From contig NC_088308.1 of NCBI RefSeq assembly GCF_910592395.1, positions 21,219,501 to 21,283,500 on the forward strand: a stretch of 64,000 nucleotides of DNA, written 5' to 3'. The position numbers and the translations under genes were made by a program. The number at the start of each line of letters is the position of its first letter. Within the stretch, counting starts at the first letter, position 1. This DNA is from Lineus longissimus (Eukaryota; Nemertea; Pilidiophora; Heteronemertea; Lineidae). The notes beneath the pieces are model-generated. The model saw only the letters and a list, made by a program, of their open reading frames with translations. It ran no database searches and was not told the origin of the DNA. This document shows, one piece after another, positions 48,401 through 59,500 of the stretch.

Positions 48401-49948
48401 AAATCGGAATTGTGGTGCACCATAAATCAACCAATCAAAACATCGGATCTCGTGAATTTTGCCGCGGCATAAATGGGAATTGTGGATGGAAGTGCGATTT
48501 ATGCTGCACCATAAATAAAGATTGGTCTTATTATGCCACACCACAATTCCTATTTATGCCGTGGCATAATTCTGAATTCTGCCGCGGCATAATTCACGAG
48601 ATCCGATGTTTTGATTGGTTGATTTATGGTGCACCACAATTCCTATTTATGCCGTGGCATAATTCTGAATTTTGGCGCGAGATGAGGCGCCAGTACTAAA
48701 AAGAACGCACTAGCGCTTACTCGCGCAAGTGCCGCGCTGGTAATCGAACACGCTAAAGTTGTAAGGGGATCGGTAGTCCTCGATAAAGTTCAGTTGCACA
48801 CTTCAGCCTTCGTCGCCGTTCGTAGCTCTTCTATTCACTTCCATACGACGCGATTCGGCAAATCGGCATGTCACGTATACTTACCACTTGATCGCGAGCA
48901 GCAATGGTTTCATCATTGCCATGAGAATCTTTGAGAATTGACAGGCCTAACTGGTGCTGCTCTGGTTGACAATTCTTCGGCCTTGCACTCATGTCTGCGG
49001 TCCTCTAAAATGGCATGCATTTACATTGTAGTATATCTATATTGAAACATGAAATTATAATCCCCAAACTGTGAAGATGCTGCACACAGGACGCTTTATA
49101 GGACTGTTGCTTTACTGGTTTCAGCAATTATTCGATAAACAGCGAATGGTTATCGATATCTTTCTGACCTTCATGTCATGATATTGCTAGCAGGAGTTAG
49201 GAGCCCATGGCCAGAGGGGGTATGGCCATATTGAAAATACCTTCGCACCAATTTACCAATTGACGGAATGATTCAAAACATTAAGGCCTACATTTTGCGA
49301 CGATTGCATGAGGTCGCCTGACGACGCAGAAACCCGTACGATGGAGACTCTAAAATGATGGTCTAAACCTTATCGACATTTCAATTTACGCATCACTAGC
49401 TTGTACAAGTCACGGAACATACTGGAAAATCATTTTACACACTGATGTCAGCATTCCGACTCTCATGCGTGTGGTTTCGTACTCCCTTTATAATATGAAT
49501 TAACAGAAGTAATGAGTTGTAAAAACCTTGGTGATTAAGATGCGTCATCTGAGTCTCCACAAGGCCCCTCGGTCTATAAACTGGTCGCTGTTTAAAAGAC
49601 TTAACGCTGTCGCGAGAAATGACATCAATAACTAGAGCTTTCAGCTATAGCTTTATGTGTCCACCTCACCTTAGTAACCTCATCAACATCTCCGTCTCTG
49701 TCCTGATCTTTAGCGTTTGCCCCACGGCAGTCCAGGCCAGCCTTGACATCTCCAAGATCTCCATCTCCAAACTCTGATGGCGAGCCAATGGTGACTGCAT
49801 CTAACTCCAGCGTTTCGGCTGAATCTTTGGCCATTGATGGGTTTGGATCTTTGACCATCGATTGGAGCGAGTCTTCGTCTACTCCCAAAGATTGCTTTGT
49901 ATCTTTGACAACCTCAACCGACGACTTTGGATTTTGCATTAGAGCCAT
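45478..49948 (-). CDS. Death-domain adaptor with RHIM-like segment (IMD-like candidate)
   Basis: Exons on the minus strand: 49670-49948 (ATG at 49948), 48885-49004, 47024-47212, 46390-46464, 45478-45710 (TAG at 45478-45480). The last three are phase-consistent, as are the first two. Going from 48885 to 47212 needs a phase change, so at least one exon between them is missing from the model. About 297 residues are visible. The N-terminus is acidic and low-complexity. Exon 47024-47212 has a GCNIGNILNVGGNFTG segment with two hydrophobic-Asn-hydrophobic-Gly words, like RHIM-type amyloid motifs. The last two exons form a death domain (MDDIMDIAGEIGGNWVQLG, then MLEDWQERESKEATVSNLANAL). An RHIM-like segment followed by a C-terminal death domain, with no kinase, is the layout of insect IMD. 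A 5' UTR acceptor lies near 49993. The death domain is clear; the IMD link is inference. Confidence 0.65.
45481..45486 (-). terminator. AATAAA overlapping the last codons of the death-domain gene
   Basis: The final codons read AAT AAA TAG, so the poly(A) signal lies immediately before the stop. I found no other minus-strand AATAAA just downstream. Confidence 0.4.
46131..46311. repeat. Hairpin-chain repeat, copy 2 (intron of death-domain gene)
   Basis: Nearly identical to 4721-4901. It lies between the exons at 46390-46464 and 45478-45710. Confidence 0.85.
48100..48270 (-). other. Open stretch with exon-like features, unplaced
   Basis: A minus-strand stretch of about 55 codons (EVDTLRAGYLEIERATYKED..., ending in TAA) follows a good acceptor, CTCGCTCCAG. 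Its phase does not fit between the neighbouring exons of the death-domain gene. It could be an alternative exon or chance. Confidence 0.25.
48406..48643. repeat. Palindromic element with perfect 53-bp inverted arms
   Basis: 48406-48458 and 48591-48643 are perfect reverse complements (starts GGAATTGTGGTGCACC). The centre holds further GCCGCGGCATAA-type inverted words, and a partial third copy of the arm lies at about 48290-48365. This fits a fold-back MITE or palindromic amplicon. It sits in an intron of the death-domain gene. Confidence 0.85.
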
Positions 49949-49994
49949 TTCGCAATTTCACTGAGCTTTACTTGCTGTACAAAGTATTGCCACC

Positions 49995-52517
49995 TGAAAT
50001 TGAGACAAACCTACTACGATGATGTCTGCACACCGGACACGTTGGATCGGGCCACGTCGTCCTCCCGCATAGAAAAACCACATTTAGGATAAATAATGGA
50101 CTGCTGTCTCGGAAGTCTCAACTAATGACCCATATTTATTATCTAATGGACATATCGGTCTCTGTCTTGGCGTTATTCATGTAAATCATAAATAACAAAT
50201 AGAATTTCACCAAAAAAAAATTATATCGGTTAATTTTTATCACGTGTAGTAGCCTACATGTACAATGTACATGTACAAACTTTAACAAAAACAATGTATA
50301 TAGATGTACACAAACGAATCTCATTAGCTTTACTGAATGAGGAGGCCAAAGATACACGCATAGAGCTTAACGTAACAAAACACATTCGGCACCTTTACTG
50401 TATATTATTTAAAATGTTTTTCGAAAGCAAAAGTTTGATATGCCGAGACTACGTGTTATATTCCAAATAAGATGTTGATGCCAGAAGACAGTCATAGGCC
50501 TATCAACGAGATGAGATATAGAGTGAGGGACGAGGCCGGTCCTCTGCGTCGGGAGTGTAGCGTAAAGGTAGCCTAATATCCATAGCCTAAGGGGTAGTTG
50601 GGTTGAAAGCGAGTTGATTCCTTAACCCTCTGGACATTCGAAACCCAAAGTCAAACCTTAATCTAACCCTAATCCTCGTGATCATCACACCGTTGTAACT
50701 GGCACCAGTTACTTTCACTTTCCCGGGCGAACCCAAACCCTTTCGTTGTAACCGGCCCCGATGACCAGTTACTTTTACTTGCTACCAAAGTGTTCAACTT
50801 CAACTTCGTTGAACATTGAACGACATAGTATGAAAAATATACTACCAAACGGAACAAAAAAGTCTGAAATAGGCGGGAAATAGTTGATACATGTAAGCTT
50901 ACGTCATGAAAATCCTCAATCCGGGCATTCCCAGTGGGATTCCCCGAACCCAGTAGAAACCTATCTGTACTGACACCTGCCGACAGAACCAAAAACGACC
51001 ATACAGAGCCTATAATGCAAGTCCAACCAAAGCATCAGGGAGAATGCTCTGGTTGTGACAAATTATATCTTCGTCGCCGGCTCGACCAAGGGTCTGGTTG
51101 CGGCATGTCTTATCCCAATAAGTGACATTCTCTCTCGAAACAAATTCTTGAAAATACATCTTTGGTTGAGATGTGTCTTATATTCGTCAGAATCTCTGGT
51201 TGTGACATTCACATTTTCGTCAGAATCTCTGGTTGTGACATAACTTATATTCATCAGACTCATTGGTTGTGATGTGTCTTACCATCGTCAGAATCTCAGT
51301 GGTTGTGATGTGTCCTATATCTATCAAAATCTCTTTTGATGTGTTTTATATTCTCCAGAATCTCTGGTTTTGATGTGTCTTCAGAATCCCTGGTTGTGAC
51401 GTGTCTTAATCACCAGAATCTCTGGTTGAGACGTGTCTTATATTCATCAGAATCTCTGATGATGATGTGTCTTACATACACCAGAATCTCTGATTGTGAC
51501 GTGTCTTATATTCATCAGAATCTCTGGTTATGATGTGTCTTACATACACCAGAATCTCCGATTGTGACGTGTCTTATATTCATCAGAATCTCTGGTTATG
51601 ATGTGCCTTACATACACCAGAATTTCTGATTGTGACGTGTCTTGTTTTCATCAGAATCTCTGGTTATGATGTGTCTTACATACACCAGAATCTCCGATTG
51701 TGACGTGTCTTATATTCATCAGAATCTCTGGTTATGATGTGCCTTACATACACCAGAATTTCTGATTGTGACGTGTCTTGTATTCATCAGAATCTCTGGT
51801 TATGATGTGTCTTACATACACCAGAATCTCCAATTGTGACATGTCTTATATTCGATACAGCAATTAAGTATTTTATAACATTGTAAGTATTTTATTTACA
51901 TAGCAGTAGTTGAACAGGTATTACAGTGATAAAAGCAAAGCACATTCTGACCTCACAATTTGACCACTTGTCTTCATTCAGAAAGTCGGATGCAAATCCC
52001 TATTAATCATATTCGCTTGTAATAGAGGTTCCTATCTCCCATCTTTGAACAATCTAGAGAATTACATGAATGCATCATGGTCTGCGTTTATACTGTTATT
52101 CAGGTTTCTAGTAAGAGATGGAGACCATGAGCTGTAATAAATGAATTTAGTAAACATTAAGCAGACTGCCACACCGTATGTTCTCTCAAAAAACAGCATC
52201 GCATCACAGGAAGTTGTACTGTGGGGGGACTAAAGCCGCCCAAAAGGATTTGGGGCCGAATGCCCCACATATCAAACTGCTCTCCAACTGAGAGAATATA
52301 TTTACCGTATCTGTAGTGCAGTGTATCCACACGTTTTGAACCCTGATTTATAAATTTTCTAACCAACTAAGTCTGTCTATCGTCCAGTCAAACTGATTGT
52401 TTTAATAGTCAAGTAGAGCTACTCTCTGATTCAGAGAACATAATGTACCACATCTTGAGCTTATTCATATGTTCTACACTTGAAATAAACTTTCTAATAA
52501 ACAGAAAGTGATTGTTT
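49995..52517. other. Intergenic region with minisatellite
   Basis: Between the death-domain gene's 5' end and the LRRC20 3' end. Only the minisatellite (51150-51850) is supported. Confidence 0.6.
51150..51850. repeat. ~34-bp minisatellite with ~68-bp dimer organisation
   Basis: The word CAGAATCTCTGGTTRTGATG followed by TGTCTTA recurs about 20 times. In the right half, two half-units (…CTCTGGTTATGATG and …CTCCGATTGTGACG) alternate, making a ~68-bp period. It resembles no gene. Confidence 0.85.
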
Positions 52518-52523
52518 TTTATT
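52518..52523 (-). terminator. LRRC20: AATAAA polyadenylation signal, LRRC20
   Basis: Minus-strand AATAAA 26 bases past the stop codon (52549-52551). Confidence 0.6.
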
Positions 52524-52548
52524 TAGTCCAGTCAAATTGCTCTTTGAC

Positions 52549-55346
52549 TCAGTCAATGTCCTCAAAAGCCTTCTCCTCCTTCTCTGTCAATAAGATCTTA
52601 ATGTTCGTCACTCTTTTGAGTTCATCCCGAAGTTCCTCATTCAGAGGGTTCTCCTGGACATCAACAAATGCCAGCTTGTTCATGAGTGTCATTTTTTCAA
52701 CATCAATATCTGAAACAAGTAAAGGGACTCTTTGATTATCAATATAAAATAAATTTAATCTGGATCTAACAACCTATAATGAGTAACAGAGGAATAAAAG
52801 AATGACATTTCATGATGTAATGACTACATTTTGTACTGAGCCTAAAATAGAGAATTGCATTAATCCATGCAAATATTAATATACCTACCAGCAATGATGT
52901 TCTTCTCGGCATGTAATGTCTTTAATGTTTGGAGTCTGTAAATAACTTGTGGAATAACAGCAAAGCTGTTGTTGGAGATGTCAAGTGTTTTGAGATCGCA
53001 GAGGCCATCGATTTCATTCGGTAGCCTCGTGAGCTGGTTATCACACAGAATGAGAGCTAAAATGAAAAAAGGATTTTAAAATATTTTTTTATGTATTTGC
53101 AAAATAAATTCATATATGATGCATTTATTGGTTCAACACATATCACTATATTTTAATGTTGGCCTGGCTGTCGGGATTCATGATAACTACCAGTAATAAA
53201 AACATGAAAAATTAAATCTAAGTTGCCATCGGTGTGAGCAAGAGCTTTTAATGAATAAGGTACATGTAAGGTGGTACAATTATAGCCTTAGTACAATTGA
53301 CGCCTAAGTGTGCTTTCATGTGCACTGCCAGCAATTTTCTACACTGCAGGGGCTATAACTACTCTAGGGCTATATGATAAAACAAGCCTGACTTGGACTG
53401 GTAGGGGTTAGGTTTGTTTTGATTGCTCTACCTGGAACCAAGTCAGCTGATCCTTGGCTGTAGCCCAACAGGAAAGGAGAGAGAAATAATTACACAGACG
53501 CAATTTTCCTGACAATAAGCCAAAGCTGAATTCAGCACAACCAACATGGCCAACGTAGCAAGGAATTCGAACTTGCAGACATTTTTTAAATTGCCGAACT
53601 TGGGCTACACGTTCTATTTTCAAATTCAACTGAATATGGGCTCAATTCAATACTGTTTTGTTACTTTGTAATCAAAGCAAATTGAACAGGGATGCGGAAA
53701 ATACCAGAATTTCACTGAATTTGAGGCAGAAAATCACCATTTTACTTTTAGTAACTAAAATTTCTCAATACGGCAAAGTTGGCCGCACTGATTTTTAAAA
53801 TTTGGGTCAGAATGCAGAACATGTGACATTCAGGATTCAGACCAAATACATCGAGTGGGTTGCTATCGTGTTGGGTATTGTTCCCCTACATAAAGGGGTA
53901 CACTGTTCGTAATTACTTGTGGTCCAGTTAAATAGAAATCCACTAATACACAATGCCGTAGTGCAGTTATCATGAACACAAATTGGTTGAAACTTTGTAT
54001 GTTGTTATAGTATTTGTGTATCTGTCAACAAAAAGGCAATGCTGAAATTTTAGTATCTATTGACGCAATTGAGGATTTTCAAATTCATTAACAAAATCAA
54101 ATTATTTAACGAACGGCATGGGCCTTTAAAGTAGCAGGATATAGAAGATTATGACGCAGATGTCAAAAGGTAGCCTAGTCAACAGCTAGCTACAAATGTA
54201 GATCCAGGCAGCTTGGCCAGCTACCAGGATCATGCGCTGCCTGGCCAGGTTATGTACCAAAGAAACAAACAACAGAAGAAGTCAGCTGATCATGCTAAAC
54301 ATCTCACAACTTTAAAGGTAGACTATAGGGAGCAGCTAGATAGGCCAGATTAAGTAACATGAAGTTAACGATAGTTGTCTCTCCTGTGCCCCCCCCCCCA
54401 GCTCCATCCTCTATACTCCCTTAAAACGATTGAACTTTCAATCAAACATGTCAAAGGTTTTGAACAGGAGAATAAAGAAAAGAACCTACTCACCTGACAA
54501 ATGTGTGAATCGATTTCCAATTTTTGAGGGAAGTGACCTGAGAGTATTTTGTGATAAGTTACAGCATGTCAGCATGGTATTCTTCAGTAGTAAGAAGATG
54601 GCATCTGGCACCTTCATCAAACGACAGTCGGACAAATCTGAAAAAAAGGGCGTTGTGAATGTTGTTTACAAATAATGTTGATACAGGATTGTAATTTTTT
54701 TATAAATGTCTATTTTTTAATGATCTTGACTTTGAGAGTCAACAGAAAACCTCCCAATTAACTAAATGAAAAGGCCAGGGCCATTGTGCTCACCGTATAG
54801 ATATTTGGTAATTGATAGGAAAAAATTGTGCGTTTCACCTTGAACAAAGGGTCACTGTGTCTCTAGGCATTGTCCGAAGTCGCCCTAGGCCTTTTGACGT
54901 GTTCTGAGTGCACGCATTTGATAATGTTTTGGCGCTGATTGGTCTTCTTCGAAAAGGCGTATTATTATAGTTATAGTCTTCTTCGAAAAGGTCTGTGGGG
55001 GCTAGGCGGTAAGGGTGCAGCTTGCATAGTCACTGTGACTAATTTCCCTATGGCAGTAATGAGGAATTGCCGTAAAAAATGGGTACTCCGACTCCGGTAT
55101 GGTATCCAGACTCGCTACCATGTGACATGTCCAGGCAGGTTTAACTCAGCCAAAAGGCAAGCAAAACTTAACATAGATCTGAGGCAAAAAGGGCTAGGCC
55201 TAATTACAAGAAATGAAAAAAAATCCACATCTCCTATGTACAATGCCTGCCGGGGGTATACTTCTCAAGTTCAACTCACCCAAATTTTTATCTTCCTTTG
55301 CATCCTCCACACGATTAACGACCTTAGTCACATCGCGACCAGCCAT
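52549..55346 (-). CDS. LRRC20: Leucine-rich repeat-containing protein 20
   Basis: Four coding exons: 55280-55346 (ATG), 54494-54637, 52889-53056, 52549-52709 (TGA). All are GT-AG and phase-consistent. The product is 179 residues, near the ~184 of vertebrate LRRC20. The start is MAGRDVTKVVNRVEDAKE, followed by an LRR-capped segment (DLSDCRLMKVPDAIF), three to four LRRs (LSQNTLRSLPSKI, LILCDNQLTRLPNEI, LDISNNSFAVIPQVI, LHAEKNIIA), and a C-terminal ENPLNEELRDELK cap. There is no signal peptide or membrane span, so it is intracellular. The molecular role of the family is poorly known. It faces head-to-head with the BCAP-type gene, about 1.2 kb apart between start codons. Confidence 0.9.
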
Positions 55347-56577
55347 ATTACTTTGAAAAGTTAGCCAATAACCACAGCAAACGAGTAAAAATCATCCATT
55401 CAGTATTACACTGGAGTTATTATGATTATGATGGAAAATATCTTCACGTGATTCATGTTTTTGTTTTTGTTTGGCCATTTCCTGGTATCGCTTACTACAT
55501 TAAACAAATTTGCCAAAATTGTCCTATATCCCAGGCAGTAGTTTAAATAAATACTTGTTCAATTGAAAAATTGAGAGTAAAATATAAACTTCATCTAAAG
55601 AAAGTGTGATATGCCACTTACATAAACTTTTGTTTGACTATTGTTATTGATTTAGGCAAAAACTTTCAACCAATCAGAATCCTGAATCTCAACCAGGAAG
55701 TGAAAACGGAAAGAAAGTTTTAGTTCGAGTTTTGCATGTTCCTGTTGTTGGAAAGTCTTGCAACGTCAAAATAGTAATAAATATCGATTTTTTAACATTC
55801 TGACGAACCTCGCATCGTAGATGGAATCTGTGCTTAGTGAATGACCTCTTCTGATTACAGATGTTCAATCACTGCTCCTTCACTTAGATAGGGATAATGA
55901 GATATCCCGAGTTGTGATTTTTATACAGCTATACAGGGTGAGTCACAAAATCTCAATGACAATGTATTTTATTTTTTGTAGTTCATCATCTGTGCTGTAA
56001 GCTTAAAATAATTCGTTTGATGTCATCGTAGCCTGTATTTGGTAGTCTGGAAAGCCTAGAATGCTTTATTTTGGCCAGCAAATGCACAACTTACAAGTTG
56101 ATCTATTCCAGCCCGCCTGAACAACTTCAACAAGGCCAAGGCCAAGGGCATGACCTAACGCACCTTCTTCAAACGCAGTGTTTTCTTTGAAGGAGATAGG
56201 CTTTTAGGCAAATCTGCTTTGCGCGAGACCTTCTCAAACCGTACCATCATCTATGGGACGGAAGTTCAAAAGTGAGGTTGATTTTAGGGAAGTTTAAGGA
56301 ATAAAACAACATGTGATTGTGGGTAGATGAGGTTGGGAATGGGGGCGTAACTGTCCTGACGTCCCATTATAAAAAAGTTCCTGATTGCAATTTCGCTTTA
56401 GCCAAATCCGTGTCAGTCGGCTAAGTCCACACAGTGTTTGTTGAGCAAGCTGCGCTGTCACAGTGTCAGTGGGTGAATAGTGATGACGTCCCAAATACAT
56501 GTGAATGTGTATTATCTTTGCAGCTCTCCCTATTTGTTTCCTTCTGTATATTTACGACTGCGATCTTCTCTTTTCAG
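55347..56577. promoter_or_regulatory. Divergent promoter region, LRRC20 (-) and BCAP-type gene (+)
   Basis: The space between the two start codons. It holds an ETS-IRF composite-like site (55695-55704) and a mariner-like end at about 55934 (TACAGGGTGAGTCACAAAAT). The BCAP-type gene begins with an untranslated exon somewhere here, since an acceptor precedes its start codon at 56577. The AGGGTGAGT in the mariner-like end also fits a donor, but I cannot decide that. Confidence 0.5.
55695..55704 (+). promoter_or_regulatory. ETS-IRF composite-like element GGAAGTGAAA
   Basis: An exact fit to GGAANNGAAA, the EICE pattern bound by ETS-IRF pairs in vertebrate immune cells, set in CCAGGAAGTGAAAACGGAAA. 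A second GGAAAGAAAG follows. Function in this organism is inferred. Confidence 0.4.
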
Positions 56578-56588
56578 GTAACACAATT

Positions 56589-59500
56589 ATGCCAAGCTTG
56601 AAAATATTTTATTGTGGCGATGGGGCGGCATGGGCTGAGTATGTAAGAGGCAGACTAGAGAAAGACATACATAGTTTGTCTCTAAATCTTGAGACAGAAG
56701 ACTGGAATAATGCCGAGAAGTCTGACTTTCTCCTTGTCATATTAACTCCTGCCCTTGTTGACAGAGTTGTCTCTTATGAAAAGGAGTTCCTTCACGTGCA
56801 TAGTGTTGTGGCTGCCCCTTCTCGTACATTTGGTCTTTACTGTGGATGTGATGAGAGTTACACATGTAAAGTTCAGTGGGATGACTTTGACAGCTGGACT
56901 TTTTCCAGCTTGGGGTCTGGTGAATTGCCTGTGATCGATAGTGCAGTAGACAGTATCAAGAAATTTGTCACAAGTTCAGTTCAAGATAAGAGTACAAATA
57001 ATTCTGACGTGAATGACAATCCCATGGCTAGGGTTTTGCAGGAAATGCTGAAAAAAAAGCCAAAAATAAGGGAGGCTGTGAAAACAGATAACGATTCAAC
57101 AAGTTCGGTAGCCTCTGCATCTAAAGTTGGGGTACAAAGTGTGACTGCTGAAGAATCAACTGATTTGCAACCAAGTAGATCGGCAACATCCCCTCGTTCA
57201 CAAGGCAAAGATGCACAAGTTGTATCTAAATGGGGTCAAAAATCACTTCCGCCAAGACCTCCTGCTAAACCTAAGACTCTGATTGCCACATGTACTAAGA
57301 ATGACACTGATCCCAAGCCCGTCGAAGAGGTACCTCCGTCCTCTATCACACATGATAAACCTAAACCTCCTGCAAAGCCCCGAAAGGATCAGTATGTGGA
57401 CACTGGCAGCAAGTGTGAACAAACTGCTAGCCCTTTGCCTCAACCAAAATATAGGAGTCATTCTCTGCCCTCTGTAAAGCCATTGACTACGCAGCTAGTG
57501 CAGAAGGAAACTAATAAGCCAGGGGGAGAAGGGAGAACAGATGCCATCAGTTCAGCTGGTGCGAAGGAATCCGAGAAGAAGATGACAGAATTTCGAATAT
57601 TTCCTCGCAAAGTTCAATACAATGTGAGTGTTCCAGCAGTTTACCGTTACTTTTGAAGGGTAAATTATTGACTGGATTTCCTGTTACTTTCGAAGTGCAC
57701 GCACAAAATCTTTTCTTGCAGACATTGCCTACTTTGTTCGCTATCCACAGGACAAACCGGTGGTACATTTTCCCAGTACAGGCCAGCTCGACAAGTCTGA
57801 AGGCCTGTCTGACTGATTCTCGATGAGCTGGGAAATCAATTCTCGAGCATATATAATTCATAGCCCTGAGAAACATGGAACTTGCATCCTGAGGAAATCG
57901 GTTGGCTTCTCCGGCCCTGCACACAAACCAAACCAGTTTGTGTGCAGGGCCGTAGAAGTGAACGTTAACTCCTGATTTCCTCAGGATGTGGAACTTGGTT
58001 AATGACTGTGAACACAGTATTAGAGAATAAAAATAATCTTCCCTCAGTGAAAGGGAAGGCAATCTCGTTGCAGTGCATAAATTTTAAATGTCATTTGATT
58101 GACACTGAATGGTAAACATTCTCAAATTCTATTAAGAAAAATTCGGATTTACAGTCATGTATTTGTGAGGCCAATTTTTTATTTTAATGTATTCAATACA
58201 CACACATTTGCATCTATGTTTTTTTTATACAATGTAGTGCATTTCCGGTTTTCTTCCAGGATGAAATCCTCATTATGTTACCAGAGCCTTCAACTGAACC
58301 TCAGCTGTCTATCAATATCCAGAATAGGAAGCATGACCAAAGGGATGGTAAATCTGCTCTTCGAGTCAATGGTTATACTTTCTCTTTCTTTTTTGATTGT
58401 AAGTAGAAAAAAAACCCTAAGTGGCTGTTTTTATGCCACCCTCTTATTGTTTTTTCAGGGGCCATATGACCATGATTTTGGCAAGAACATTTCAAAAAGT
58501 GTTATTTTACCCCTCCCAAGGGGTGAGTTGTTGCAGTGATGTGCTTTCACATACAGTGGAAACTCCTGTAATGAACACCTCACTATGAAAGTCAACATCT
58601 CTATTAGGGACACTAGGTTTGGTCCAAAATTGGTTGTTTCCATTCAATTTGACCTCTCTAGTCGGGACACCTCTCTATTAGGACAGCACTTGTCAGTCTC
58701 GAGGGTGACCTTAATAGAGCGGTTCTACTGCACTATTACGGTGAAGTCCTTGTTCTAAGTAGCCTGATTTGATTCATGCCTGTTTACATTGGAAACAAGT
58801 TGCTTACATTACTGTTTACATTGGGAATACATTGCTTACATTACTTGACACATCCATCTTGTGCCGGTGACAGCCAGCTAGCCTAGTGGGATACTTACAA
58901 TTACATTACTTGACGCATCCATCATACCCTGGTGACAGCCAGCACTGCCTAGTGGGATGCTTACATCACTCAAAGCATCCATCATACCCTGGTGACAGCC
59001 AGCACCACCTAGTGGGATGCTTACATCACTCAAAGCATCCATCATACCCTGGTGACAGCCAGCACCACCTAGTGGGATGCTTACATCACTCAAAGCATCC
59101 ATCATACCCTGGTGACAGCCAGCACCACCTAGTGGGATGCTTACATCACTCAAAGCATCCATCATACCCTGGTGACAGCCAGCACCGCCTAGTGGGATGC
59201 TTACATCACTCAAAGCATCCATCATACCCTGGTGACAGCCAGCACCGCCTAGTGGGATGCTTACATCACTCAAAGCATCCATCATACCCTGGTGACAGCC
59301 AGCACCGCCTAGTGGGATGCTTACATCACTCAAAGCATCCATCATACCCTGGTGACAGCCAGCACCACCTAGTGGGATGCTTACATCACTCAAAGCATCC
59401 ATCATACCCTGGTGACAGCCAGCACCACCTAGTGGGATGCTTACATCACTCAAAGCATCCATCATACCCTGGTGACAGCCAGCGCAGCCTGGTGGGATGC

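Noticed and set aside
53520-53600. Possible tRNA from a TTCGAA B-box-like word near 53570
   Set aside because: No matching A box or stem pairing around it.
53408-53629. 73-codon minus frame between LRRC20 exons
   Set aside because: It lies in an LRRC20 intron with no domain and no phase-compatible splice sites.
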